64,000 bases of DNA from Streptomyces acidicola (GTDB taxonomy: Bacteria; Actinomycetota; Actinomycetes; Streptomycetales; Streptomycetaceae), in NCBI RefSeq assembly GCF_009377235.1, contig NZ_VMNX01000001.1, positions 143,087 to 207,086 of the forward strand, read 5' to 3'. Each line of letters begins with the position of its first letter. Within the stretch, counting starts at the first letter, position 1. Shown in pieces: positions 56,466 to 64,000 of this stretch. Below the pieces are notes generated by a model. The model was not told the DNA's origin, ran no database searches, and worked only from the letters and a program-made list of their open reading frames with translations. A program made the position numbers and the translations under genes.

Positions 56466-59127
56466 TCACCGTGCAGGTCTGATCACCGAGCCTGAAGGCG
56501 GTCGGTTTCGTGTTCGAGCCCGACCAGCTGCCGGTGAAGCCGAAGCCGACGGACGAGCCCGCGGCCACGGCCGCGTTCCAGTTCACGTTCTTCACCGTGA
56601 CCGACGCGCCCGACTGCGTGTGGTCGGCGTTCCACAGCTGTGAGATGGTCTGGCCGCCCGGGAAGGACCAGTTCAGCGACCATCCGGACCATGCGCTCGT
56701 GCCCGTGTTGGTGAGCTGGACGTCCGCCTGGAAACCGCCCGACCACTCGTTGGTGATCTTGTAGGTCACCGCGCAGGCGCCTGTCGGTTCCGGTCCCGGC
56801 TCCGGGTCCGGCCCGGGGTCCGTTTCGCCTCCGCCCGCGCCGGACGTGTCGCCGTAGACGACCCCACGCCCGTTCGTCGACACGTACACCCGCCCGTAGA
56901 TCCGCGGGTCACCCGTGATCGCGGCACCCGTCCAGCCCCACTGGTGGGCGTCGTCGTTGATGCGTGTCCAGGTCGCGCCCTTGTCGGTGGAGCGGAAGAT
57001 GCCGCGGACGCCGCCGATCTTCGCGCTGGTGTAGAGCGTCTGGTAGGAGGCACCGGGTGCCGCCTTGCCGAAGCCGATGGTGTCGGCCTGCTCGACGCCC
57101 GAGAGCTTGGCGAAGGTGGCGCCGCCGTCCGTCGAGTGCCACAGCCCGTACGCCCCGTCTGCCGCACCGCCTGCCAGCCAGATGTCGCCCTTCGTACCGG
57201 GCAGCGCCTTGAAGCGGACGCTGTCGCCGCTCGGCAGGCCCGTGGCGTTCGATGCGGCGAACGTCGCGCCGCCGTCGGTGCTGACGTAGAACTTGCCCGA
57301 CTTGAAGCCGTAGAAGGTCTTCGGGTCGACCCGGTCGGACTCGACGATCGCGCCCGCGGGAATCCCGCTCGACGCCGACCACGAGTTCCCGAACCCCGTC
57401 GTGTACTGCACGCCCGTCCCCGTCGGGCTCCACACGAAGCGGCTGCCGTCCGCGGCAGCGGCGACCGTACCGCCCTCGCTCACGCCCGACGGGTCCGTGC
57501 CCGCGAACCAGTTGGCGCCGTTGTCCGTCGAGAACGCGATGTGCGGACCCGAGTCGAGGTTGCCCACCCGGACGACCGTGCCCGGGTTCGACTCGGCGTA
57601 GTCCAGGCTGGTCGTGGTCGTGAAGTTCGGGGACGTGTACATCAGCGAGGGGACCTTCGTCAGGTCCGTGTGGCGGAAGCCGCCGATGTCGCCGAGCGCG
57701 CTGAGCAGCGGGGCGCCCGACGGGGGAGAGGCCAGGTCGTTGACCGCCGTCTCCTCCAGGCCCTGCACCATCGGCTTGATGGTGAACTGGGTGCCGCCGT
57801 CCCACCGCGTCAGGTTCTCGGTGCCGTAGATCGTCGCGCCCGTCCCGTACATCATCCGGTCGGAGTTGAACGGGTCGATCTCCAGCGCCTCCGTCATCCA
57901 GCCCAGCTTCGGGGTCTGCTCGGGCGGTGACGGGTTCGCGCCCCAGGTCAGCCAGGGCGAGGACGAGACGTCCATCGTGAAGCGGTTCGACCGGTTGGGG
58001 TACGACGTGTAGTCCCACGCCTTCGTCCAGGTGCCGCCGCTGTCCGTGGAGCGGAAGATCTGCGTGTCCGGCCACCAGGAGCTGTAGGCCGTGGCCATCA
58101 CGGTGCCCGGCTTCTGGCGGTCGACGGTCAGGCCGGCGAAGCCGTAGTACGTGTCGGCCTCCGCGACCGGGCTGATGTTCGTCCAGGTGCCGGTCGCCGT
58201 CGCGTACCGCCACAGCTGGCCCTTGCCTCCGTCGTACGGGCCGCCCTTGTCGCTGTAGGCCAGGTACAGGTAGCCGTTCGTCGCGTCGAGGACGCCCTTG
58301 TGGGCCAGATAGCCGGTCGGCTGGCCGGGCAGGCGGGACCAGGTGGCGCCCGCGTCCGTCGAGCGGTACACCGCGTTGTCCTTGTCGGCGACCCCGACGT
58401 AGACCGTCTTCGTGGCGTTGCCGGACGAGCCCGTCGACTCGTCGAAGGTGACCCAGACGATGCCCTGGTTGTCGGACGCGTAGCCGCTCGTGTCGGACGG
58501 GTCCTGCACGTAGTTGCCGGCGTTCGGGAAGTTCGTCACCTGGGACCAGGTCGCCCCCGAGTCCGTCGACCGCCACAGGCCCTTGCCGCTGGGCGCGCCC
58601 AGGTACAGCACGCTGTTCCTGTTCGGGTCGACCGCGAGACGCTCGCCCATGCCGCGGCCGGGCATGTTGCCGCCCAGCTTGAACGGCAGGTCGGCCTTCT
58701 GCCAGGTCGCGCCCCGGTCGGCGGACCTGAGCACGGCACCGTTCTTCGGGTCCCAGCTGTTGGTGTACGTGCCGACGGCCGCGTACACCTTGCTCGGGTC
58801 GACCGTGTCGGAGGCGAGGCTGACGACACCCGTGTGGCCCCAGTTGTCCCAGCCGATCGAGTCGAGCAGCGGGGTCCACGTCTTCGAGGACTCCGCCCAG
58901 CGGTAGGCGCCGCCGATGTCCGTGCGGGCGTACGCGAGGTTCTTCTCCTTGCGGTTGAAGACGATGCCGGGGACGAAGCCGCCGCCGTCGATGCGGGCGT
59001 TCTTCCAGGTGTAGGTGTCGGCGGCGACCGACACCTTCTCGGTGCCCGCGGCCAGGGCGGGCTGGCTGCCCGCGAGCAGGCCGGCCGACAGGGCGAGTAC
59101 GGCCGTGAGGATGCGGGTTCTTCGCAC
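56461..59127 (-). CDS. GH74 xyloglucanase with C-terminal CBM2
   Basis: An 888-aa secreted enzyme. GTG 59127 follows GGAGAGG and opens a signal peptide with twin Arg (VRRTRILTAVLALSAGLLAG) cleaved near residue 27. Two seven-bladed propellers carry many SxDxGxTW blades. Candidate catalytic Asp are at ARTDIGGAYRW (about residue 70) and ALGDIGGFRH (about 478), as in GH74. A Pro/Glu linker leads to a CBM2 (CAVTYKITNEWSGGFQADVQ, ending FRLGDQTCTVN). It cleaves beta-1,4 bonds of xyloglucan. The GTG at 59175 has no RBS. There is no CebR box upstream, so it may be read through from the GH48 gene or have another promoter. Confidence 0.93.
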   Translation of the reverse strand: MRRTRILTAVLALSAGLLAGSQPALAAGTEKVSVAADTYTWKNARIDGGGFVPGIVFNRKEKNLAYARTDIGGAYRWAESSKTWTPLLDSIGWDNWGHTGVVSLASDTVDPSKVYAAVGTYTNSWDPKNGAVLRSADRGATWQKADLPFKLGGNMPGRGMGERLAVDPNRNSVLYLGAPSGKGLWRSTDSGATWSQVTNFPNAGNYVQDPSDTSGYASDNQGIVWVTFDESTGSSGNATKTVYVGVADKDNAVYRSTDAGATWSRLPGQPTGYLAHKGVLDATNGYLYLAYSDKGGPYDGGKGQLWRYATATGTWTNISPVAEADTYYGFAGLTVDRQKPGTVMATAYSSWWPDTQIFRSTDSGGTWTKAWDYTSYPNRSNRFTMDVSSSPWLTWGANPSPPEQTPKLGWMTEALEIDPFNSDRMMYGTGATIYGTENLTRWDGGTQFTIKPMVQGLEETAVNDLASPPSGAPLLSALGDIGGFRHTDLTKVPSLMYTSPNFTTTTSLDYAESNPGTVVRVGNLDSGPHIAFSTDNGANWFAGTDPSGVSEGGTVAAAADGSRFVWSPTGTGVQYTTGFGNSWSASSGIPAGAIVESDRVDPKTFYGFKSGKFYVSTDGGATFAASNATGLPSGDSVRFKALPGTKGDIWLAGGAADGAYGLWHSTDGGATFAKLSGVEQADTIGFGKAAPGASYQTLYTSAKIGGVRGIFRSTDKGATWTRINDDAHQWGWTGAAITGDPRIYGRVYVSTNGRGVVYGDTSGAGGGETDPGPDPEPGPEPTGACAVTYKITNEWSGGFQADVQLTNTGTSAWSGWSLNWSFPGGQTISQLWNADHTQSGASVTVKNVNWNAAVAAGSSVGFGFTGSWSGSNTKPTAFRLGDQTCTVN

Positions 59128-59179
59128 GGTTGTCCTCTCCGTGAAGGTGGGGGGAATGGACGGGAGGAAAGGCACGCAC

Positions 59180-59249
59180 GGCCGGGCGGACCCGATGGGG
59201 ACGGGGCCGCCCGGCCTGGGGCCCTGACGACTCGTGGATGTCAGGGCCC
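59180..59249 (-). terminator. Two hairpins between GH48 and GH74 genes
   Basis: GGGCCCTGAC pairs with GTCAGGGCCC (59219-59249), and GGCCGGGCGG pairs with CCGCCCGGCC (59180-59216). Both lie downstream of the minus-strand GH48 stop and upstream of the GH74 start, so the two genes are probably separate transcripts. Confidence 0.75.
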
Positions 59250-59274
59250 GGGTACGCAGAGCCTTAGCGGGGAC

Positions 59275-62187
59275 TTATTCGAGGAGCTCCGCGTACGAGC
59301 CCATGGCCAGGGCGATGTCGGCCTGGGCCCAGAACCGGTGGTACGTGAAGGAGGGCGCGGCTCCGCCCGCCAGGTACGCCTCGATCTTCGACCAGGCCGG
59401 GTCGTCCTCGTAGAACGACCGGATCGAGTCGAAGGTCGACGACGAGTTGATCGTGTCGCCGTTCGGCATGGTGCCGGTCCAGCCGCTCGGGATGTACAGA
59501 CCGTCGTCGAAGCGGTTGTAGTCGGCGCGGGTCTCCGGGACGGCGATGCCGAGTGCGTCCTGGTGGTTGTTCCACATGCCGTCCAGCAGTGCCTTCGCCG
59601 TCGCCGCCGCCTCGGTGTCACCGGAGCGGTCAGCGTAGTACGTCAGCGTCTTGGCGTACGCGGCCGCCACGCCCACGTCGTCGGTGTAGTCGGCGACGGT
59701 GACGTGCAGTCCGGCGTTCGCACCCGGGTTCGTGGCGTTCCAGGTGTCGGGGGCGCCCGACCACTGGAGCGTCGAGGGGATGCGGTAGGTGCCGTCGGGG
59801 TTGACCGTGGTCTTGGACAGCGCCCAGTCGACCCACTTGTCGAGAATCGCCTTCGCGCTCGCGTTCCCCGTCTGCTGGTAGTACTCGGCGACCCGCTCCA
59901 TGGACCACGCCTGGAAGCCGAACCACTGGTTGGACGGCGGGTCGTGGTACACGGGCTTCTCGTCGTAGTACATGCCGTAGAACGTCGGCTTTCCGGTCGG
60001 CGGGGTGGCGTACCGCCCGGCCCAGCTGTTGGTGGCACCGCCCGCGATGGCGCCCTCGTTGGACTGGAGCCAGCGGTAGAACTCGATCTGCCGGTCCAGG
60101 GACTTGGCCCAGTCCGCCTGACCGGTCGTCGACTTGGGCTTCAGAGGCGCGTAGTTGCTCAGCGCGTACGCGGCGAGCGGGTTCTGGTAGCCGCCGTGGG
60201 CGAAGCTGGAGCCGATGCGCCAGGCCCAGCCCGCCGAGGCGTCGGTGGCGCCGCCCCACGCGTAGTACCAGGACAGCAGGTAGTGCGAGGAGTCCTTGCC
60301 GGTGCCCGCCGGGCAGGACGAGGCCCCCACACAGTTGCCGATTTTCTTGAAGTACTTGTCGTACATGGCGTAGCGCAGGTAGTCGCCCATCTTCGCGGCC
60401 TTGCCCACGACTGAGGAGACGTCACCGCCCTTGCCCTGCTCCTTGGCCCACTTGTCGGCCCAGTACGCGGCCTGCACGGCCCGCGCGTCGGCGTCGGGGG
60501 CGTTGGTGAACTTCCACTGCTTGGCGTACGACGCGTCGCCGGTGAAGAGGTCCAGGTACCCGTTCTTCCCGCCGTACTTGAAGGCGTCGCAGGTGGGCTG
60601 CGGGACGGTCTCCCACACCGACTCCTGCGGGCCGCGCTGGAAGGTGTTGATGTACGACGGTCCGGTGTCCGCCGGGCCCGCCTCGCACTTGCCGGGCGAG
60701 TTGCCGTAGCCGTAGACGTTGTCGACGTCCTGGAGCCAGTGCATGCCGTACACGTCGTCCGTGCCGTACGCGCTCTTCAGCTCGCCGGCGATCGGGTCCT
60801 GGCCCACCGGGATCCCGGTGTCGAGCCGCGCCGGGTACTCGTTCGGGGTGTCGAACTCGGGCGCGTACGTCGCCGGCTTCGAGGCGTTGTAGAAGGAGTT
60901 GGTCGGTTGGTCGGCGTGGGTCGGGATCATGTACTTCTCCATGATCTCCCAGGCGCCGTTGAACTTGGACCAGTCGCCCGTCACCTTCCCGTACATGGCC
61001 TGGAGCCACAGCAGGTAGCTGTACGCCTCCGATGTGGTCTCATGGCCCTGGTCCGGCGCCTCGACGATCAGCGTCTCCACCGAGTGGTACGGGATGCCCT
61101 CGGGGGAGAAGTAGCCGTTCGCCGGGTTGGTGATCTTGCCGTACATCTCCAGGAAGCGGGAGTCGTACTCCTTCGACGCGGCCAGCTGCGTCACGGTCAC
61201 CGCGGCCTTGGCATGGCCGGTGGCCGTCGACTCGAAGGTCGCCGAGCCGGTGCCGGAGGTGCCCGCGGTGACGGTCACCTTCTGCGCGGTGCTCCAGTTC
61301 TGCGGAGTGAAGGTGAGGGAAGCGCCACCGGTCACCGACAGGCCCGAGTTGCCGCTCGCACGGGCGGACGTGACCGTCACGTTCCCCGAGGGCTGTGTCG
61401 AAAGTTTCACCTCGTACGTGCCCGTCTTGCCCTGCTGCACGCCCAGTTGGGGAGGCGAGGCCACCACGGCGGGGCCCGAGGCGACCGTGATGCCGACCGG
61501 GGTGGAGTCCGCCGACGCGCCCATGCTGTCGTACGCCTTCGCGACCAGCGAATGACTGCCCACGGCCAAATCGGAGACGGACAGCGTGAAGGGGGAAGTC
61601 GTGTCCGTACCCAGCAGCTTGGTGTCGTCGTAGAACTCGACCTTGCTGACGGTCGCGCCGTCGGCCGCCGCGGCGGTCGCGGCGAGCGGCACCGCGTCGC
61701 CCTGCGAGTAGACGGCGCCCGCGGCGGGGCTGGTCAGCACGGTGACCGGCGGCTGGTGCGCGCCGGCACAGGTCGTGCCGTTGATCGCGAACCTGGTCGG
61801 CGCCGCGTTGCTGCCGCTGTAGGTGAACTGGGCGCCCGTGGTGACGGCGGCTCCGACGGCGATCGTCCCGTTGAAGGACGCGTTCTTCGCCGTCACCGTC
61901 GTGCCGGACTGCGACCAGGTGCCGCTCCAGCCGTTGCTGAGCTTCTGGTTGCCCGTGTAGTCGTAGGTCAGGGTCCAGCCGGAGATCGCCTCCGTGCCCC
62001 GGTTGGTGATCGTGAGCTCGGCGGTGAAACCGGAGCCCCAGTCATTGGTCGTGTAGTCGACACTGCACTGAACTGCTGCTGCTTGAGCGGGTGTTGAACC
62101 CGAGCCCAGCATCGTCAAGGGAAGTGCGAGGGCCGCCACGACGGCGGTCCACAGCCGCCGCGTGCGACGTCTCCGTCCGGTGCGCAT
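59275..62187 (-). CDS. GH48 reducing-end cellobiohydrolase with N-terminal CBM2
   Basis: A 970-aa secreted protein. ATG 62187 follows AGGAGG. Signal peptide ends about TPAQA (residue 35). CBM2 spans about 37-142 ([20 protein letters not shown]). Two Ig/Fn-like domains follow at about 148-235 and 238-335. GH48 catalytic domain at about 340-970 carries [20 protein letters not shown], with the proton-donor Glu at about 383. It processively releases cellobiose from cellulose chain ends and synergises with the neighbouring GH5 enzyme. A CebR-type operator lies 60 bases upstream. Confidence 0.95.
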   Translation of the reverse strand: MRTGRRRRTRRLWTAVVAALALPLTMLGSGSTPAQAAAVQCSVDYTTNDWGSGFTAELTITNRGTEAISGWTLTYDYTGNQKLSNGWSGTWSQSGTTVTAKNASFNGTIAVGAAVTTGAQFTYSGSNAAPTRFAINGTTCAGAHQPPVTVLTSPAAGAVYSQGDAVPLAATAAAADGATVSKVEFYDDTKLLGTDTTSPFTLSVSDLAVGSHSLVAKAYDSMGASADSTPVGITVASGPAVVASPPQLGVQQGKTGTYEVKLSTQPSGNVTVTSARASGNSGLSVTGGASLTFTPQNWSTAQKVTVTAGTSGTGSATFESTATGHAKAAVTVTQLAASKEYDSRFLEMYGKITNPANGYFSPEGIPYHSVETLIVEAPDQGHETTSEAYSYLLWLQAMYGKVTGDWSKFNGAWEIMEKYMIPTHADQPTNSFYNASKPATYAPEFDTPNEYPARLDTGIPVGQDPIAGELKSAYGTDDVYGMHWLQDVDNVYGYGNSPGKCEAGPADTGPSYINTFQRGPQESVWETVPQPTCDAFKYGGKNGYLDLFTGDASYAKQWKFTNAPDADARAVQAAYWADKWAKEQGKGGDVSSVVGKAAKMGDYLRYAMYDKYFKKIGNCVGASSCPAGTGKDSSHYLLSWYYAWGGATDASAGWAWRIGSSFAHGGYQNPLAAYALSNYAPLKPKSTTGQADWAKSLDRQIEFYRWLQSNEGAIAGGATNSWAGRYATPPTGKPTFYGMYYDEKPVYHDPPSNQWFGFQAWSMERVAEYYQQTGNASAKAILDKWVDWALSKTTVNPDGTYRIPSTLQWSGAPDTWNATNPGANAGLHVTVADYTDDVGVAAAYAKTLTYYADRSGDTEAAATAKALLDGMWNNHQDALGIAVPETRADYNRFDDGLYIPSGWTGTMPNGDTINSSSTFDSIRSFYEDDPAWSKIEAYLAGGAAPSFTYHRFWAQADIALAMGSYAELLE

Positions 62188-62246
62188 GTGCTGGTTCCTC
62201 CTGCGGCTCTAGGAAGTGGGGGGAGGAGCAACAAGCCTTGAACCAG

Positions 62247-62260
62247 TGGGAGCGCTCCCA
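62247..62260. promoter_or_regulatory. CebR-type operator upstream of GH48 gene
   Basis: TGGGAGCGCTCCCA is a perfect 14-bp palindrome identical to the consensus bound by the LacI-family repressor CebR in Streptomyces, released by cellobiose or cellotriose. It sits between the divergent GH48 and GH5 genes, nearer GH48. Confidence 0.9.
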
Positions 62261-62380
62261 TATTGGGGAGGGGGGTGGAAGCGGTCAAGGTGTTCGAAGA
62301 GTCGAAAAGATTCGACGAACGCAAGATGGCGTCACCTCTGGTCTTTACCGTCACTTGGCGCTACCTTCGCCCAACACCAG

Positions 62381-62394
62381 TGGGAGCGATTCCA
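62381..62394. promoter_or_regulatory. CebR-type operator upstream of GH5 gene (imperfect)
   Basis: TGGGAGCGATTCCA matches the CebR palindrome at 12 of 14 positions. It lies 49 bases before the GH5 start codon, where binding would block the promoter. Confidence 0.75.
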
Positions 62395-62442
62395 TCAGTC
62401 GACGCGTCAGTCACGGCGCGCCAGAGCTGCAAGGAGTCGCTC

Positions 62443-63945
62443 ATGCGACACCCCCCGCGTTCAGGTCTTTTACTCGTCGCCGCCGCGGTCGCCCTTGTCG
62501 GCACAGCAGTGGCGCCGGTGGTCACGGCGTCCGGTGCCGCGCCCGCCTGCACGGTGGAGTACTCGGTCACCAGCCGGTGGGACGCCGGCTTCCAGGGTGC
62601 CGTGAACATCACCAACAACCAGGCGGCGCTGAGCGGTTGGAGCCTGACCTTCGACCTCACCGATGGTCAGAAGGTCACCCAGGGCTGGAGTGCCCGGTGG
62701 TCCCAGTCCGGTACGACGGTCACCGCGGCCAACGAGAGCTGGAACGGTTCGCTGGGCTCGGGAGCGAGCGTCAGTGCCGGGTTCATCGCCTCGGGGTCGG
62801 GGAGCGACGCCGTGCCCACGGCGTTCAAGCTCAACGGGACGACGTGCAACGTGGACGCGGAGCCCTCGCCGGACCCGACCGACCCGGGACCCACGGATCC
62901 GGGACCGACGGACCCGCCGCCGAGCAGTGACGGGCCTCCCGTGCTCAAGGTGTCCGGCAACAAGCTCGTCGATGACAGCGGTGCGACCCGGCGCCTGCTC
63001 GGCGTCAACCGCTCCGGCGGCGAGTTCGCCTGCGTCCAGGGCAACGGCATCTGGGACGGGCCCGTCGACGACGCCTCGGTCAAGGCGATCGCCGACTGGA
63101 ACGCCAACACCGTCCGTATCCCGCTCAACGAGGAGTGCTGGCTCGGGCTGTCCAACATCAAGCCCGAGTACGCCGGCGCCACCTACATCGGCGCCGTCGA
63201 GGACCTGGTGACCAAGGTGAAGGCGCACGGCATGACGCCGATGGTCGAACTGCACTGGTCCTGGGGCCAGTACACCGGCAACTCGGCCGGCTGCTCCGAC
63301 GTGCACGCGACCTGCCAGAAGCCGATGCCCAACATGCGGTACACCCCGTCCTTCTGGACCTCGGTCGCGAACACCTTCAAGGACGATCCGGCCGTCGTCT
63401 TCGACCTGTTCAACGAGCCCTACCCGGACCGCGCCACCTCCACGGCCGGCCAGGCGTGGACCTGCTGGCGCGATGGCGGCACCTGCCCCGGCATCAACTA
63501 CGAGGTCGCCGGCATGCAGGACCTCGTCGACGCCGTCCGGGACACCGGCGCGAAGAACGTGATCCTCGCCGGCGGGCTCGCCTACTCGAACGACCTGAGC
63601 CAGTGGCTGACGTACAAGCCCGACGATCCCACGGGCAATCTCGCCGCCGCCTGGCACGTCTACAACTTCAACTCCTGCTCCAGCGAGAGCTGCTGGGACT
63701 CCACGCTCGCGCCCGTCGCCGCCCGGGTCCCGCTGGTCGCGGGCGAGATCGGCGAGAACACCTGCGCCCACTCCTTCATCGACCGCGTCATGGCGTGGTT
63801 CGACGCCCGCGAGCTCTCGTACCTCGGCTGGACCTGGAACACCTGGAACTGCAGCTCCGGGCCTTCCCTGATCTCCGACTACCAGGGGACCCCCACGTCC
63901 TTCGGTATCGGGTTGCGCGACCATCTGCGGTCCGTCAACGGATAG
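62443..63945 (+). CDS. GH5 endoglucanase with N-terminal CBM2
   Basis: A 500-aa secreted protein from ATG 62443 after AAGGAG. The upstream in-frame start at 62263 would cross the operator and is rejected. Signal peptide to about residue 32. CBM2 at about 34-135 (CTVEYSVTSRWDAGFQGAVN). The linker has repeated DPGPTDPGPTDP. GH5 catalytic domain at about 165-500 has VFDLFNEPYPD (acid/base Glu about 324) and PLVAGEIGENTC (nucleophile Glu about 435). It cuts internal beta-1,4-glucan bonds. The 55 bases after it to the window end contain no gene. Confidence 0.94.
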   Translation: MRHPPRSGLLLVAAAVALVGTAVAPVVTASGAAPACTVEYSVTSRWDAGFQGAVNITNNQAALSGWSLTFDLTDGQKVTQGWSARWSQSGTTVTAANESWNGSLGSGASVSAGFIASGSGSDAVPTAFKLNGTTCNVDAEPSPDPTDPGPTDPGPTDPPPSSDGPPVLKVSGNKLVDDSGATRRLLGVNRSGGEFACVQGNGIWDGPVDDASVKAIADWNANTVRIPLNEECWLGLSNIKPEYAGATYIGAVEDLVTKVKAHGMTPMVELHWSWGQYTGNSAGCSDVHATCQKPMPNMRYTPSFWTSVANTFKDDPAVVFDLFNEPYPDRATSTAGQAWTCWRDGGTCPGINYEVAGMQDLVDAVRDTGAKNVILAGGLAYSNDLSQWLTYKPDDPTGNLAAAWHVYNFNSCSSESCWDSTLAPVAARVPLVAGEIGENTCAHSFIDRVMAWFDARELSYLGWTWNTWNCSSGPSLISDYQGTPTSFGIGLRDHLRSVNG

Positions 63946-64000
63946 CCCTCGACGGACCACCCACACAGACACCCCCCACAGCCCCCCACACAGACAACCC

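Noticed and set aside
58300..60414. 704-codon plus-strand frame across the GH74/GH48 genes
   Set aside because: It mirrors real minus-strand enzymes with clear GH74 and GH48 motifs. The product is Arg/Val/Gly-rich low-complexity sequence, typical of antisense frames in GC-rich DNA.

Overview
The window comes from a high-GC actinomycete, almost certainly a Streptomyces. The evidence is GC-rich third positions, frequent GTG/TTG starts, stem-loop terminators without long T-runs, CebR-type operators, and a set of CBM2-linked plant cell-wall hydrolases at the right edge. About 1-55,400 reads as one large mobile element, or two abutting ones. About 55,800-64,000 reads as ordinary host chromosome.

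Region 1 (1-12,900) is a plasmid or integrative-conjugative-element (AICE) style module. It has a truncated GntR/UTRA repressor, an excisionase-like HTH protein, a ladder of tiny translationally coupled genes, a stand-alone RapZ-C-like protein and two HExxH proteins. These lead to a SpdB-like membrane protein, an SpdD-like small membrane protein and a 746-aa FtsK/TraB-type DNA translocase. A block of CTGCTCAG-type repeats lies directly 3' of the translocase gene and looks like a clt/TraB-recognition locus. Fourteen small genes follow, several with zinc-binding Cys patterns and two forming a tandem duplication.

Region 2 (13,000-46,900) is a full siphophage morphogenesis and lysis program. It begins with a lipoprotein, a zinc-ribbon protein and an HTH gene bounded by hairpins. 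Tail-fibre genes follow (one with an NlpC/P60-type end), then a methyltransferase and two HNH nucleases. A GATC-rich block precedes small and large terminase, portal, MuF-like protein, scaffold and major capsid. An unexpected GT4 glycosyltransferase sits between capsid and the head-tail connectors. The major tail protein, the tail-assembly chaperone with a GGGAAAG -1 frameshift site, the 1587-aa tape measure and the minor tail proteins come next. Amidase endolysin, holin, a coiled-coil membrane protein, a collagen-like membrane protein and a DnaQ-like exonuclease close the region. No tyrosine or large serine integrase is visible, so the integration gene and the left attachment site must lie outside the window if the element is integrated.

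Region 3 (46,900-55,400) holds accessory genes on both strands: small zinc-finger-like proteins, a secreted SH3-like protein, a small serine recombinase, a DUF6233 protein, and GntR and XRE regulators. It also has two broken small genes. One is a zinc-ribbon gene with a frameshift, and the other is disrupted by a 7-bp minisatellite.

Region 4 (55,800-63,945) starts with a second lipoprotein paralogous to the one at 13,195. Three secreted cellulolytic enzymes follow: GH74 xyloglucanase-CBM2 (minus), CBM2-Ig-GH48 cellobiohydrolase (minus) and CBM2-GH5 endoglucanase (plus). The GH48 and GH5 genes are divergent, and each carries a CebR-type operator upstream, which predicts cello-oligosaccharide induction.

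All assignments rest on reading the sequence and on remembered family motifs. No database search was run.
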